Notes: generated by a model from the sequence alone, not told the origin. A stretch of DNA of 64,000 nucleotides from Novosphingobium mathurense (GCF_900168325.1 NZ_FVZE01000003.1:434001-498000); one strand, 5' to 3'. Positions 54,060-63,387 are shown, counted from the stretch's first letter. Program-made: numbers and translations.

Positions 54060-55256
54060 TCAGCTCAGGCGCGGGCCGTGGGTTTGGGATGATAGGCAGC
54101 TCATCGTGAGCTTGCGCTGGCGATTGCGTTCGTTCTGTCGCACGACGTCGTTCATCAGCTCGATGTAGCGCCGGGCCGCGCCTTCCAGTTCAAAGCCGGA
54201 GGCTATTTGTCGCGCTCTTGCAGGATCGGTGCGGAACTGCCGGATCGCGACAAGCCCCCTGGCTAAGCTCTCCTCGCAGCGGGCCGGGACGAGAACCCCG
54301 GTCCGGCCATTGTCGAGCAGGTAGGACATGCTCACGCAGCAATCGGTGGCAAGAACCGGCAATCCGGCTGCCAAAGCCTCGACGATGACGCCGGGTAGCC
54401 CTTCGTAGTCCGAACTGAGGACGAAGGCATCGGCCTCTGCCAACAGCGGGTCGATGCTCGCCAGGTATCCGGTGAAACGCACCCGACCGGCGATCCCCAG
54501 TTCCGTGGCAAGCAGCACCAGCGCGTCATGCTCCGGGCCCTCGCCGGCGATGGTCAGGGTGTCGTCGGGGCGGGCCGCCCGGGCGAAGGCACGCAGCAGC
54601 AAGGGGAAGTTTTTCTGCGGGACGAGACGGCCGGCCGTCAGGTACCGGGTGCTCCAGACCTTGGTATGGCGGCGCTCGATCCGGCTCAACAGGTTGAGAC
54701 GTTTGCGCGGCAACAGGGGGTTGGCGATCGTCGCCAGTTGCTCGGGGAGGGCGAGAGTGCGCTCACGGATTTCGCGATGCATAGGCTCGGACAGCGCGAC
54801 GAGGCGATCAAATACGGTCCCGTGCAAGCGAAGCCAGGAGTCGTAACCGCGGCGCATCAGAGGCGGCATATCCGGGCGGTTGAGCGCATTGCTTACCTTC
54901 AGGATCATCGGTGGCGCGCAATCGCCCAGCAGCAGCTTCACCGCCGCGGCAACGACGGCATAGGTGTTGCCCGGGCAGAACAGGACGTCGACCCGGTTCT
55001 CAATCAGGAAGCTGTACAGGCTGTGCACCATCCAGGGCGTTTCCCAGGAAGCCGTCGGCAGTCTGGTCGGGATCTGCCAGTAGTCGAGCGCGGGTGCACT
55101 GCACAGATTTGCGCAGCCTGAGCGTCCGAGCACGATCGTGACCCTGTGGCCGGCGCGATCCCATTCGCTGGCCAGACCCAGCGCGACGCGCTCCACGCCG
55201 CCAGGTTCGAGACTGTGAATCGGAACTGCGATCCTGAGAGAGCCGTGCATGTCCAC
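54060..55256 (-). CDS. Family 4 glycosyltransferase
   Basis: A 398-aa GT-B enzyme. The acceptor loop reads IHSLEPGGVERVALGLASEW near the N-terminus. The donor half carries YLTAGRLVPQKNFPLLLRAFA, a YLASIDPLLAEADAFVLSSDYEG loop and GLPGVIVEALAAGLPVLATD with the E-x7-E-like pair. ATG at 55256 or 55250. It precedes the membrane protein by 23 nt and is the second gene of the cluster, presumably adding one sugar of the product to which the other GT4 contributes another. Confidence 0.92.
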   Translation of the reverse strand: MDMHGSLRIAVPIHSLEPGGVERVALGLASEWDRAGHRVTIVLGRSGCANLCSAPALDYWQIPTRLPTASWETPWMVHSLYSFLIENRVDVLFCPGNTYAVVAAAVKLLLGDCAPPMILKVSNALNRPDMPPLMRRGYDSWLRLHGTVFDRLVALSEPMHREIRERTLALPEQLATIANPLLPRKRLNLLSRIERRHTKVWSTRYLTAGRLVPQKNFPLLLRAFARAARPDDTLTIAGEGPEHDALVLLATELGIAGRVRFTGYLASIDPLLAEADAFVLSSDYEGLPGVIVEALAAGLPVLATDCCVSMSYLLDNGRTGVLVPARCEESLARGLVAIRQFRTDPARARQIASGFELEGAARRYIELMNDVVRQNERNRQRKLTMSCLSSQTHGPRLS

Positions 55257-55431
55257 CCTGACGCCGCCAAATGACCTCGTCCACAGTTGCGGGACAAGGT
55301 TTTTTCTTTTGCGGGCGTGCTCCTATGGGCGCCAGATTTCCGGTTTGTGACGGCAGCTCAGGCTGTCATCTGAGAGATCGAAATTCGACGCCGAAGTGTC
55401 ATCCGGGCATTGCTGCCGGGAACGGGCTCGC

Positions 55432-56172
55432 TCAGGACAGATCGGCGTAACGCGCCGGGTGGTGACTGCGGGCAAAACGGCTTAACGTGGCGTCGATGCT
55501 GGAAAGCAGAGATGGCTTGGTCACGTCGCCCGGATGGACGGCGATGCGCACGGTGTCGAGCGCATGGGGCAGGACCGTGCGGGCAAGAGCGGCAAATGCC
55601 AGCGAAGAGGCCGTGCGCGCTGTGCTTCTGCTCGCCCAGGTGATGACGGGCCCCTTGGCGAGTACCCTGTCGCTAGTTGCGTTCCAGACTTTCCAGTGAT
55701 CCTCGGCGAGGGCGAAGCCGGCCTGCCTGAGTGCGGCCAGCGACCCTTCCCCGTAGAGCCAGGCCGGAGCGATGAAGCCAGCCACTTCGCGGCCGATGGC
55801 ATCTTCGATCAGGGCCTTTCCCTCTCGCATCAGGCGCAGCGCGGTGGCTTCGTCGAGGCCGAGGAATTCGCCTTCTCCGGCCGTCATGTGCCGCGCCTTG
55901 AAGCTCGCCGCGCCGACGTGCCGGGCCGTGTCGCGGTGGAACCAGCCATGGACGAACATCTCGATCCCGCTATCGGACCACGCGCGTAGCCGGGACTGGA
56001 ATGCCTTGTCTTCGCGAAGAGGGGCCGCGCCCCAGTGGTCGGGAACGACCAGCATGGCGAAGCGGCCTTGGCCCAGTCGGTTCTCCAGCAGTTCGGCGAG
56101 CTGATCGACCTCAGCCTCGAACCTGGGGCCGACATCGTGAATCGATGCCAGCAGGCGCTTGGTGCTGCTCAT
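55432..56172 (-). CDS. Polysaccharide-deacetylase-like protein (DUF2334 type)
   Basis: A 246-aa cytoplasmic protein of the carbohydrate-esterase-4-like fold. ASIHDVGPRFEAEVDQLAELL carries the first metal aspartate; HGWFHRD contributes the metal histidines, and FIAPAWLYGEGSLAALR and VRIAVHPGD the later motifs. There is no signal peptide. It likely deacetylates a cytoplasmic sugar or glycolipid intermediate of the adjoining glycosyltransferase cluster. The 175-nt gap to the downstream GT4 holds no further gene. Confidence 0.85.
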   Translation of the reverse strand: MSSTKRLLASIHDVGPRFEAEVDQLAELLENRLGQGRFAMLVVPDHWGAAPLREDKAFQSRLRAWSDSGIEMFVHGWFHRDTARHVGAASFKARHMTAGEGEFLGLDEATALRLMREGKALIEDAIGREVAGFIAPAWLYGEGSLAALRQAGFALAEDHWKVWNATSDRVLAKGPVITWASRSTARTASSLAFAALARTVLPHALDTVRIAVHPGDVTKPSLLSSIDATLSRFARSHHPARYADLS

Positions 56173-56238
56173 GACGTACCGGCGATCCCCGCGTGGCTGC
56201 TTTTCGCGGGCGGAGATAGGGCTTGGGCGTCGCCATCA

Positions 56239-56270
56239 CAATATCCCGCCTCAGCAAGGACGGGATATTG
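56239..56270 (-). other. 10-bp inverted repeat after the sugar transporter gene
   Basis: CAATATCCCG (56239-56248) pairs perfectly with 56261-56270 over a 12-nt loop, 18 nt past the transporter stop. There is no T run, so it is a transcript-end hairpin candidate rather than a canonical terminator. Confidence 0.45.
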
Positions 56271-56287
56271 CCCGGCAATCCTGTCCG

Positions 56288-57589
56288 TCAGGCCGTGACG
56301 GGTTTTCTCGCGTACCAGCCGAACAGGGCGATGATAGCATAACACAGGGCCGGCAGTGCGAGCGCGATCTCGAGGCTTCCGGTCACGTCGGCAAGATGAC
56401 CGGTCAGTGGCGGGATCACCGCGCCGCCTACGATCATCACGCAGATCACGCCCGAACCGTCCGCGGCGCGCTTGCCCAGGCCTTCGCAGGCGAGGCTGAA
56501 GATCGTCGGGAACATGATCGAGTTCATCAGGCCGATGGCGAGATAGGTGTAACCCGAGACCACGCCGGTGGTGTGCGTCGAAAGCAGGATCAGGCCGATC
56601 GCGCAGGCGGCATTGAAGCTGAGGATCTTGCCCGGGCTGACCATGCGCAGCAGGGCCGAGCCGATGAACCGACCGATCAGCGCACCGCCCCAGTAGAGCG
56701 GGATCAGCTTGCCGGCGGCCTGTTCGGTGAGGCCGAGCACGTTTTCCTGCATCATGTAGTTGACGATGAACGAGCCGATCGCGACTTCCGCGCCGACGTA
56801 GAGGAAGATACAGCTGGCGCCGAAGCCGAAGCGCAGGCGGCGCATGAGGTCGAAGCTCCTGAGGATCGACCCGCCTTCATGCTTCTCGCCCTTGAGGCGG
56901 TTGCGGTTGAACCACACGACGCCGGCAATGACGGCCAGCGCTACGGCAAGTCCAAGGTAGGCGCGTTCGATCGCGGCCGTTTCCGCGACCCGATAGGCCG
57001 CGAGTTCCGCGCCCGACAGGTCTGCGGCGCTGACTGCGGCGAGGCCGCCCAGCATGATGATCGTGCCGACATAGGGGAAGATCGTCGTGCCCAGCGAGTT
57101 GAACGCCTGCGCGAAAGTCAGGCGCGAGTGGGTGGTCTTGACCGGGCCCAGTAGCGAGATGAGTGGGTTGGCGACGACCTGAACGATTGTGACGCCTGCC
57201 GCGAGAATGAATAGGGCGAAAAGGAATACGCCGAAGGTGGCGCTGGCGGAGGCCGGGATGAACAGCAGGCAGCCGGCCATCATGGTCAGCAGGCCGATGG
57301 CCGCGCCGCGCATGTAGCCCACACGCTTGACGAGCGCCGCACCCGGGATCGAGATGATGGCATAGGCGGCGAAGAATGCCGTCTGGACGAGCATCGCCTG
57401 CATGTAGTTGAGCGTGAAAAGCTCCTTCAGCTTCGGGATCAGCACGTCGTTGAGCGATGTGATGCCGCCGAAGATGAAGAACAGGGCCATCACGAAGAGG
57501 CGCAGTTCTGGCGCATCGATGTGCGGGCTGGGGCCTTCGTCGCCGACTTGGGGGTCAGTGCTGCTTGTCGCACCCGGTGCGAGGGCCAT
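56288..57589 (-). CDS. FucP-type sugar MFS transporter
   Basis: A 433-aa sugar:proton symporter of the fucose/glucose-galactose permease branch. FFIFGGITSLNDVLIPKLKELF, the QTAFFAAYAIISIPGAAL helix and NPLISLLGP with TFAQAFNSLGTTIFPYVG are characteristic; twelve helices are recognisable. AAGGA precedes the ATG. No sugar kinase or glycosidase is adjacent, so the sugar (glucose, fucose or N-acetylglucosamine-like) remains open. It could take up monosaccharides released by the enzymes encoded at 25-40 kb. Confidence 0.93.
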   Translation of the reverse strand: MALAPGATSSTDPQVGDEGPSPHIDAPELRLFVMALFFIFGGITSLNDVLIPKLKELFTLNYMQAMLVQTAFFAAYAIISIPGAALVKRVGYMRGAAIGLLTMMAGCLLFIPASASATFGVFLFALFILAAGVTIVQVVANPLISLLGPVKTTHSRLTFAQAFNSLGTTIFPYVGTIIMLGGLAAVSAADLSGAELAAYRVAETAAIERAYLGLAVALAVIAGVVWFNRNRLKGEKHEGGSILRSFDLMRRLRFGFGASCIFLYVGAEVAIGSFIVNYMMQENVLGLTEQAAGKLIPLYWGGALIGRFIGSALLRMVSPGKILSFNAACAIGLILLSTHTTGVVSGYTYLAIGLMNSIMFPTIFSLACEGLGKRAADGSGVICVMIVGGAVIPPLTGHLADVTGSLEIALALPALCYAIIALFGWYARKPVTA

Positions 57590-57721
57590 TGGCGATCCTT
57601 CTCCGAAACATCAAAATACAATGCCCCGCTGCACTTAGGCAGCTTGAGGCGAGCGCGCATCTAGTCGCGGTGCAAGGGGACAGGCAAGCAACTGCGGGGA
57701 ATTTGACCACGAGAATTCGAA

Positions 57722-58168
57722 TTATCGGCCGATGGCGCTCTTTGCCCAGGCGACGATGGCACTCGTTGGCATGGCGCCAGCCTGCCGCGCGACTTCGCGT
57801 CCTTTGGAAACTACGGCAAGGGTCGGAATGGACTGAATCGCGTAGCGGGCGGCAATGGCGCGCTCCGCTTCCGTGTCCAGTTTGCCGAGGCGCATGTGAG
57901 GTTCGAGTTGCGGCGCAGCGGCGGTGAACGCGGGGGCCATCTGTCGGCAGGGGCCGCACCAGGAAGCCCAGAAATCGATAAGCAGGGGAATGTCGCTTCG
58001 CGACGCATGGGCGTCAAAGTTGGCGGATGTGAGCGTAAGGGGCGCTCCAGTGAACAACGGAGAAGCGCATTTGCCGCATTTGCCCCCGGCACCCAGTTTT
58101 GCGGCCGGAACCCGGTTGGCCGTTGCGCATGCCGGGCAGATGACGATCCGTGCGTCGTTCTGAGTCAT
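57722..58168 (-). CDS. trxC: Thioredoxin 2 (TrxC), zinc-containing
   Basis: A cytoplasmic disulfide reductase, 148 aa. The ATG at 58168 opens with the N-terminal zinc ribbon CPAC ... CGKC that distinguishes thioredoxin 2 from thioredoxin 1. The thioredoxin fold follows with the active site WASWCGPCRQMAP and the cis-proline in IQSIPTLAVV. In proteobacteria trxC is often induced by oxidative stress. It is monocistronic here, between a sugar transporter and a small gene. Confidence 0.95.
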   Translation of the reverse strand: MTQNDARIVICPACATANRVPAAKLGAGGKCGKCASPLFTGAPLTLTSANFDAHASRSDIPLLIDFWASWCGPCRQMAPAFTAAAPQLEPHMRLGKLDTEAERAIAARYAIQSIPTLAVVSKGREVARQAGAMPTSAIVAWAKSAIGR

Positions 58169-58263
58169 CGAGTCTCTCTGTGCCTGTCCTTGACGGTACA
58201 AGGCAGGATCGAACGCTCCGTGACAAGCCTTTCGTGGGCCTGTGGGATCTTTCTTGCAAGCTT

Positions 58264-58509
58264 TCAGACGGCGTGAAGTCGTTCCACCGTTGCCGCGTGC
58301 TCACTGTGCAAGTTCAGCTGATCGTGCTCTGCAAACACGCGTTCGATGTCTGCGCGCTTGTCGAAAATGAGCTTTGCCACGCCCGCCGTCATGCCGCCCT
58401 CGTCCCCGACGCGGCCCAGTACGGCCGCAAGGTCTTCGAGAGTGGCTTTTTCGAGGCTGGCGTGCAGTCCTCCCTTGGAATCGCGATAGGCGACACATTC
58501 TAAGGCCAT
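58264..58509 (-). CDS. Small hypothetical protein, 81 aa
   Basis: A soluble helical protein with no signal peptide. AAGGAG precedes it; ATG at 58509 gives MALECVAYRDSKGGLHASLE. The second half is charged and helical (KLIFDKRADIERVFAEHDQLNLHSEHAATVERL), suggestive of a small coiled-coil dimer. An ATG at 58516 in another frame gives a less protein-like product. No family or function is recognised. The 58510-58750 gap upstream holds nothing else that I can support. Confidence 0.65.
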   Translation of the reverse strand: MALECVAYRDSKGGLHASLEKATLEDLAAVLGRVGDEGGMTAGVAKLIFDKRADIERVFAEHDQLNLHSEHAATVERLHAV

Positions 58510-58750
58510 GCCCCATGCTCCTTGTCTAGCGTACTCGATTTAGAACGCCGGAGAAGGCGGCAAGTTGCAGGGATCGCCGGAGTCAGGGGTAGATCACGTG
58601 ACTTCAACGGCTTGACGCCAGGTAGCGGATGCACCGTTTCTGCAGGTATGAGAGTGTCTGCAATTCGGTTGGACGAAAGGCGGTGTCGCCCTGGGATCGT
58701 GTCCCGCAGCATTGAAGTGGCACTTGCAGTTCTGATTATTTTACAGATGC

Positions 58751-59851
58751 TTACGACAGTTTTTGGGCAACAAGATCACCAATGGCCATGGAGGCTGTCA
58801 ATCCGGGAGATTCGATGCCGAACAGATTCACGAGACCGGGCAGCCCGTGCTCTCCCGGCCCTTCAATAAGGAAATCTGCTGAAGGTTGGTCCGGTCCCGA
58901 CAATTTTGGCCGGATCCCGGCATAGCCAGGTTGCAGACGATCCGGATCGATCTTCGGCCAGATCCGCCGGGCTGCATTTACGAAGCGCTCTTTTCGGGCC
59001 GGATCGACAGTGTAGTCGATATCGTCGATCCACTCTACGTCGGGGCCGAAACGGGCCTGTCCGGCAAGATCCAGCGTGAGGTGCGTGCCGAGCCCCCCGG
59101 GTTCGGGAACAGGATAGATAAGGTGATTGAACGGGAGCCTGCCACTGTGTGTGAAGTAGACCCCGCGCGCCAGGCGAAGCGGCGGTACCCGGTCTGCAGG
59201 CAGGCCTTCGATGGATCGCGCCAGTGTCTGCGCAGCCAGCCCGGCGGAATTGACCAGGATCGGCGTTTCGAGCACCGGGGCGTCCATTCCCTCGATCCAG
59301 ATGCGCCACAGATTCCCTGAGCGGGTGGCGCGGATGACCTTCGTCGAGCACACGAGGTTTGCGCCCCTGGCCTCTGCCGACCCGATCAGTGCCTGCATAT
59401 AGCCATGGGCATCGATTATTCCGGTCATGGGAGAAAGCAGGGCATCGGCCACATCCAGTTCGGGCTCCAGGCGCTTTGCCTGGCCGCTGGTCAGACGCTC
59501 CAGCTTTCCCGCGCCTGCAGTATCTGCGGCGTGTTCTATTGCGTCGAGTTCGCCGGATTGGTCGGGCGAATGCGCGAATATGATCTTGCCGAGGCGCTTG
59601 TGCGGTACGCCCGAGCTTTCGCAAAAGGCATAGATCCTGTCGCGCCCCTCGACACAAAGACGCGCCTTGAGCGAGCCTGGAGAATAATAGATTCCCGCGT
59701 GAATGACTTCGCTGTTGCGACTGCTCGTCCATGAACCGAAATGCGGTTCCCCGTCCAGGATCAGCGCCGGTATGCCGCGTCTTGCCAGAGTTTCGGCAAT
59801 GGCAAGGCCAACAACTCCGGCCCCGACAATGACGGCGTCAGCTCTATCCAT
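58751..59851 (-). CDS. FAD-dependent oxidoreductase, L-2-hydroxyglutarate oxidase-like
   Basis: A 366-aa DAO-family flavoprotein. The N-terminal dinucleotide motif is VIVGAGVVGLAIAETLARRG, followed by SSRNSEVIHAGIYYSPGSLKARLC, the signature of the L-2-hydroxyglutarate oxidase/dehydrogenase group (LhgO/L2HGDH). The FAD-contacting C-terminus GLVNLFGIESPGLTASMAIGD is intact. It would oxidise an L-2-hydroxy acid such as L-2-hydroxyglutarate to the 2-oxoacid, at or near the membrane quinone pool. No gene for a partner pathway is adjacent, so the substrate may differ. Confidence 0.88.
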   Translation of the reverse strand: MDRADAVIVGAGVVGLAIAETLARRGIPALILDGEPHFGSWTSSRNSEVIHAGIYYSPGSLKARLCVEGRDRIYAFCESSGVPHKRLGKIIFAHSPDQSGELDAIEHAADTAGAGKLERLTSGQAKRLEPELDVADALLSPMTGIIDAHGYMQALIGSAEARGANLVCSTKVIRATRSGNLWRIWIEGMDAPVLETPILVNSAGLAAQTLARSIEGLPADRVPPLRLARGVYFTHSGRLPFNHLIYPVPEPGGLGTHLTLDLAGQARFGPDVEWIDDIDYTVDPARKERFVNAARRIWPKIDPDRLQPGYAGIRPKLSGPDQPSADFLIEGPGEHGLPGLVNLFGIESPGLTASMAIGDLVAQKLS

Positions 59852-60269
59852 TCGGGTCCGCCAGTTGCTTCCAAGTCGCCGCCGATAATAAGGCTCATAG
59901 CTGGCTTGGCCAGATTATCCTCTCGGGTAAGCTCCAAGCCGTGAAACAACGGCAGTTGGTCTCACCTCTATGGGGCTTCGACGAATCCACCCGCTTTGGC
60001 CCTCTCGGCCGATTTCAGGACTTCTTGCTTCTGAACCATCAAATCGGCCGCGGTTTCGAACTTCCCCATTCCCTTACAAGCCCGTTCGTCCTTCGCATAC
60101 ATGGCGTTGCGCCACAGGCGTTTGGACCGGATCCAAGGAAGCTCGTCAGTCTGTTACGATACAGCAAGGCCACCTTCGGAAATTTACTTGCATATGCAAC
60201 AAGAATCGTTCAGTCATTTCGTTGCCGGGGCAGTGCAGAGCCTCGCTAGCAACATGTAGGCGGGGGGCC
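59852..60269. other. Divergent intergenic region, no gene seen
   Basis: This 418-nt gap separates the flavoprotein gene (minus) from the acyl-CoA ligase operon (plus). Short frames within it lack coding character and ribosome-binding sites. No operator-like repeat or strong consensus promoter was recognised. Confidence 0.35.
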
Positions 60270-61898
60270 ATGAAAGACAGTCAGCGCATTCAACAGGTTT
60301 CTGAGAACACCTTGCGCACCATCCCTGCCATGCTCCGTCGGTGCGCTGTAGACGGCGGCGACAAGACGTTCCTGAGCATAAGCGGACTCCAGCTCACCGC
60401 TGCGCAGCTTGAAGACAGGGCTGCCCGAATGGCGACTGTCCTTGAAGCGGCAGGCGTGGGGCCGGGTGATCGTGTCGCCATTCTTTGCGGCAATCGCGTA
60501 GAGCTGTTCGACCTGCTGCTGGGCTGCGCGTGGCTGAACGCGGTTGCGGTCCCGATCAACAAGGCGTCACGCGGGCCGCAGCTCCACCACATCCTTGCCA
60601 ATAGCGGCGCGCGGCTGCTGGCGGCCGAGGCCGATGTGCTCCCCGCGCTGGACCATATCGCACGCGAGGGTTTGGCACTGGAGACGCTGTGGGTTCTGCC
60701 GGAGCAGGGCGAGGTTCCCGCTATATCGGCAGACTGGGACGTCGAACCGCTGCCGCCGCTCACGACACCTCGCGAGCCTGTGCCGTGCCAGCCTTCGGAC
60801 ACGGCCATGATCATCTACACGTCAGGGACGACCGGGCCATCCAAGGGCGTTTGCTGCCCCCACGCCCAATTCTACTGGTGGGGCCATCATTCCGTCGAGA
60901 TTCTCGAGCTGACGGCCGACGATGTTCTTCTCACAAGTCTGCCGCTCTTTCATGTGAACGCGCTAGCGACGGTGTTCTCGGCCATGTTGTCGGGCGCGTC
61001 GGTCGTGGCTCTGGAGCGCTTTTCGGCAAGCGGCTTCAGCAAGTCGCTGGTCGAGCACAAGGCGACGGTGACCTATCTGCTCGGCGCAATGGTATCCATC
61101 CTGCTGGCGACCCCCGGGCACCCGGAGGATAACCGCCATCGCGTGCGGCGTGCGCTGGCGCCCGGCGTCCCGCGGCATTTTCACCAGGACTTCACTGACA
61201 GATTCGGGATCGGCCTGGTTGATGGCTATGGATCGACGGAAACCTGCTTCGTGATCGGGGACAAGGTGGCCGAGGGCAAACCCGGCAGCATGGGGCGCGT
61301 GCGCGATGGGTTCCAGGCGAAGGTCGTGGACGAATGGGACAACGAGGTTGCCGACGGCACACCCGGAGAATTGCTCATTCGGCCGGAGCAGCCGTTCTCG
61401 ACATCAAGCGGCTATTTCCATCTGCACGAACAGACCGTCGCAGCCTGGCGCAACCTCTGGTTCCATACCGGCGATCGTGTCTATCGCGATGACGAAGGTT
61501 ACTTCTACTTCATGGACCGGATCAAGGACGCCATTCGGCGCCGGGGTGAGAATATCTCCGCCTACGAGGTCGAGCAGGTTTTGTTAAGCCATCCTGCGGT
61601 GGCGATTGCAGCAGTCTATTCGGTCGACTCCGAACACGGTGAGGACGAAGTGATGGCATCTGTGGTGCTGACCGAAGGTGCCGACCTTTCACATGAGCAA
61701 TTGTTGGATTTCTGCCAGCCGCGAATGGCCTATTATGCGGTTCCGCGTTTCGTGCGGTTCGTGAACGAACTGCCCCGGACGGAGAATGGCAAAGTGCAGA
61801 AGTACAAATTGCGTGAGGAAGGCATTACGGTCGATGCCTGGGACCGCGAAGCTGCAGGCTACAAGCTCATTCGCGACGCCAGGCGGCATAAGGCATGA
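60270..61898 (+). CDS. Acyl-CoA synthetase (AMP-forming)
   Basis: A 542-aa ANL-family ligase that activates a carboxylic acid to its CoA thioester using ATP. The P-loop-like motif IIYTSGTTGPSKGV, the A5 motif DGYGSTETC, A7/A8 WFHTGDRVYRDDEGYFYFMDRIKDAIRRRGENIS (in parts) and the A10 lysine in TENGKVQKYKLRE are all present. The ATG at 60270 is favoured over long in-frame extensions without homology. Its stop overlaps the thiolase-like gene as ATGA. With the two downstream genes it probably starts breakdown of a larger acid, for instance a steroid side chain or aryl-alkyl acid. Confidence 0.93.
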   Translation: MKDSQRIQQVSENTLRTIPAMLRRCAVDGGDKTFLSISGLQLTAAQLEDRAARMATVLEAAGVGPGDRVAILCGNRVELFDLLLGCAWLNAVAVPINKASRGPQLHHILANSGARLLAAEADVLPALDHIAREGLALETLWVLPEQGEVPAISADWDVEPLPPLTTPREPVPCQPSDTAMIIYTSGTTGPSKGVCCPHAQFYWWGHHSVEILELTADDVLLTSLPLFHVNALATVFSAMLSGASVVALERFSASGFSKSLVEHKATVTYLLGAMVSILLATPGHPEDNRHRVRRALAPGVPRHFHQDFTDRFGIGLVDGYGSTETCFVIGDKVAEGKPGSMGRVRDGFQAKVVDEWDNEVADGTPGELLIRPEQPFSTSSGYFHLHEQTVAAWRNLWFHTGDRVYRDDEGYFYFMDRIKDAIRRRGENISAYEVEQVLLSHPAVAIAAVYSVDSEHGEDEVMASVVLTEGADLSHEQLLDFCQPRMAYYAVPRFVRFVNELPRTENGKVQKYKLREEGITVDAWDREAAGYKLIRDARRHKA

Positions 61899-63070
61899 CG
61901 AGCGTGCAGGATTTCGCCGGTGTTGCCGTAGCGGTCCCTGTAACGGTCCCGTACAGCCGGTTCAGCGACAGGGCCGCGCCGTGGTGGATCGGCAGCGCCC
62001 TTCGCGAGCTGCTCAAGCGGAGCGGGCTGCGCAAGGAGGAGATCGACGGCCTTGCCGCGACTTCCTTCACGATGGGGAACGATACTACCGTTGCGCTGAC
62101 CGAGCATTTCGACATGTCTCCGCGCTGGATCGAGTGGCTGCCTACCGGCGGTGCGAGTGGGGTGATGGCCCTGCGCCGCGCAGCCCGTGCCATTCAATCG
62201 GGCGATGCCAACGTGGTCGCCTGCATCGCGGGCGACACGGCCAACCCCGAGAGTTTTTCGAAACTGGTCGCCAATTTCAGTCGGTTCTCCGATGAGGCGG
62301 CCCGACCGTACGGCGCGCCAGGGCCTAACGGGATATTTGCCCTAATTACTGCCAACTACATGCAGAGATTCGGTGCGACCCGCGCAGATTTCGGTGCGAT
62401 CGCCGTAGCCCAGCGTGCCAATGCACAAGGCAATGCCAATGCACTGCTGGGATCCAAGCCTCTGGATCTTGACGGTTATCTTGCAGCGCCGCCCATTGCT
62501 GAACCGCTGCACCTGTTCGACTGCGTGATGCCTTGCGCTGGGGCAGAAGCCTTTCTGGTCATGTCGCAGGAGAAAGCGGCAAGCCTGGGTCTGCCCCATG
62601 CGATCATTAAAGGGGCGATCGAGCGTCATAATGCCTTCTTCTCCGATCCAGTGGCTACGCGGGGGGGCTGGTTGCAGGATCGTGACCAGCTTTATGCGCA
62701 GGCCGGTCTTGGCCCGAACGAGGTGGACTGCGTGCAGGTCTATGACGATTATCCCGTGATCGTCGCCATGCAACTGGAGGATCTGGGATTCTGCGATAAG
62801 GGTGAAGCTCCGCAATTGCTTCGGTCTCGTTCACTGCGGGTCGATGGCGACCTGCCGGTCAATACCTGCGGTGGGCAGCTATCATGCGGGCAGGCTGGTG
62901 CGGCAGGTGGCTTCCTGCCAGTGGTCGAGGCGCTGCGGCAAATAACCGGGCAGACCTTGGGCCATCGCGTCGCCGATGCGCACATTGCGCTCGCGAGCGG
63001 CTACGGCATGGTGGTACACGACCGCTGCCTTGCGACTGGAGCGGTTATCCTGGAAGGGGCAGGCCGATGA
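61895..63070 (+). CDS. Thiolase-fold protein lacking the catalytic cysteine (Ltp2-like)
   Basis: A 391-aa member of the SCP2-thiolase-like family. The nucleophile loop, normally containing Cys, reads WLPTGGASGVMALRRAAR with no cysteine, and the C-terminal G-H-P motif is GGQLSCGQAGAAGG with Gln for His. It should therefore not act as a thiolase. The YDDYPVIVAMQLEDLGF segment, and the adjoining DUF35 gene, match Ltp2-type retro-aldolases, which cleave 17-hydroxy-20-oxo steroid acyl-CoA side chains in complex with a DUF35 protein. Coupled by ATGA overlaps on both sides. The aldolase role is inferred; the substrate is not proven. Confidence 0.82.
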   Translation: MTSVQDFAGVAVAVPVTVPYSRFSDRAAPWWIGSALRELLKRSGLRKEEIDGLAATSFTMGNDTTVALTEHFDMSPRWIEWLPTGGASGVMALRRAARAIQSGDANVVACIAGDTANPESFSKLVANFSRFSDEAARPYGAPGPNGIFALITANYMQRFGATRADFGAIAVAQRANAQGNANALLGSKPLDLDGYLAAPPIAEPLHLFDCVMPCAGAEAFLVMSQEKAASLGLPHAIIKGAIERHNAFFSDPVATRGGWLQDRDQLYAQAGLGPNEVDCVQVYDDYPVIVAMQLEDLGFCDKGEAPQLLRSRSLRVDGDLPVNTCGGQLSCGQAGAAGGFLPVVEALRQITGQTLGHRVADAHIALASGYGMVVHDRCLATGAVILEGAGR

Positions 63071-63387
63071 TCGACGTGCAATCCTGCCAGACCTGCGGCC
63101 AACTTCAATACCCGCGACGCGATGTATGCCGTAATTGCCTGTCGGATGATCTGGTGGACAGTGCTGTGGTCGACACCGGCACCATTCTTGCCGTGTCGAC
63201 CTTGTGGCGCAGTAATGAACCGCGTTTCGCGAGCAAGCTGCCGCTGTATATCGCCAAGGCCGATCTGGACTGCGGCATTCATGTCATCTGCTTTGCCGCA
63301 GCGGATATGAAGGCGGGCGACAAGGTTCGTGTCTCGGGCAAACTTGATGAGACCGGACAGAAGATCTGGATTGCCCACAGCCTTTAG
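63067..63387 (+). CDS. DUF35 (Zn-ribbon/OB-fold) acyl-CoA-binding partner protein
   Basis: A 106-aa protein with a zinc ribbon (CQTCGQLQYPRRDVCRNC, residues 7-24) followed by an OB fold (ILAVSTLWRSNEP; LYIAKADLDCGIHVICFA; KVRVSGKLDE). DUF35 proteins pair with thiolase-fold enzymes, including the hydroxymethylglutaryl-CoA synthase/thiolase complex of archaea and Ltp2 aldolases, and hold the CoA substrate. It overlaps the thiolase-like gene by ATGA and so is almost certainly its partner. It is the last gene of the operon; the 185-nt gap after it shows no strong terminator. Confidence 0.9.
   Translation: MIDVQSCQTCGQLQYPRRDVCRNCLSDDLVDSAVVDTGTILAVSTLWRSNEPRFASKLPLYIAKADLDCGIHVICFAAADMKAGDKVRVSGKLDETGQKIWIAHSL

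Noticed and set aside
59941..60249. Plus-strand open frame of 102 codons before the acyl-CoA ligase
   Set aside because: No Shine-Dalgarno sequence or family resemblance; it more likely covers the operon leader.
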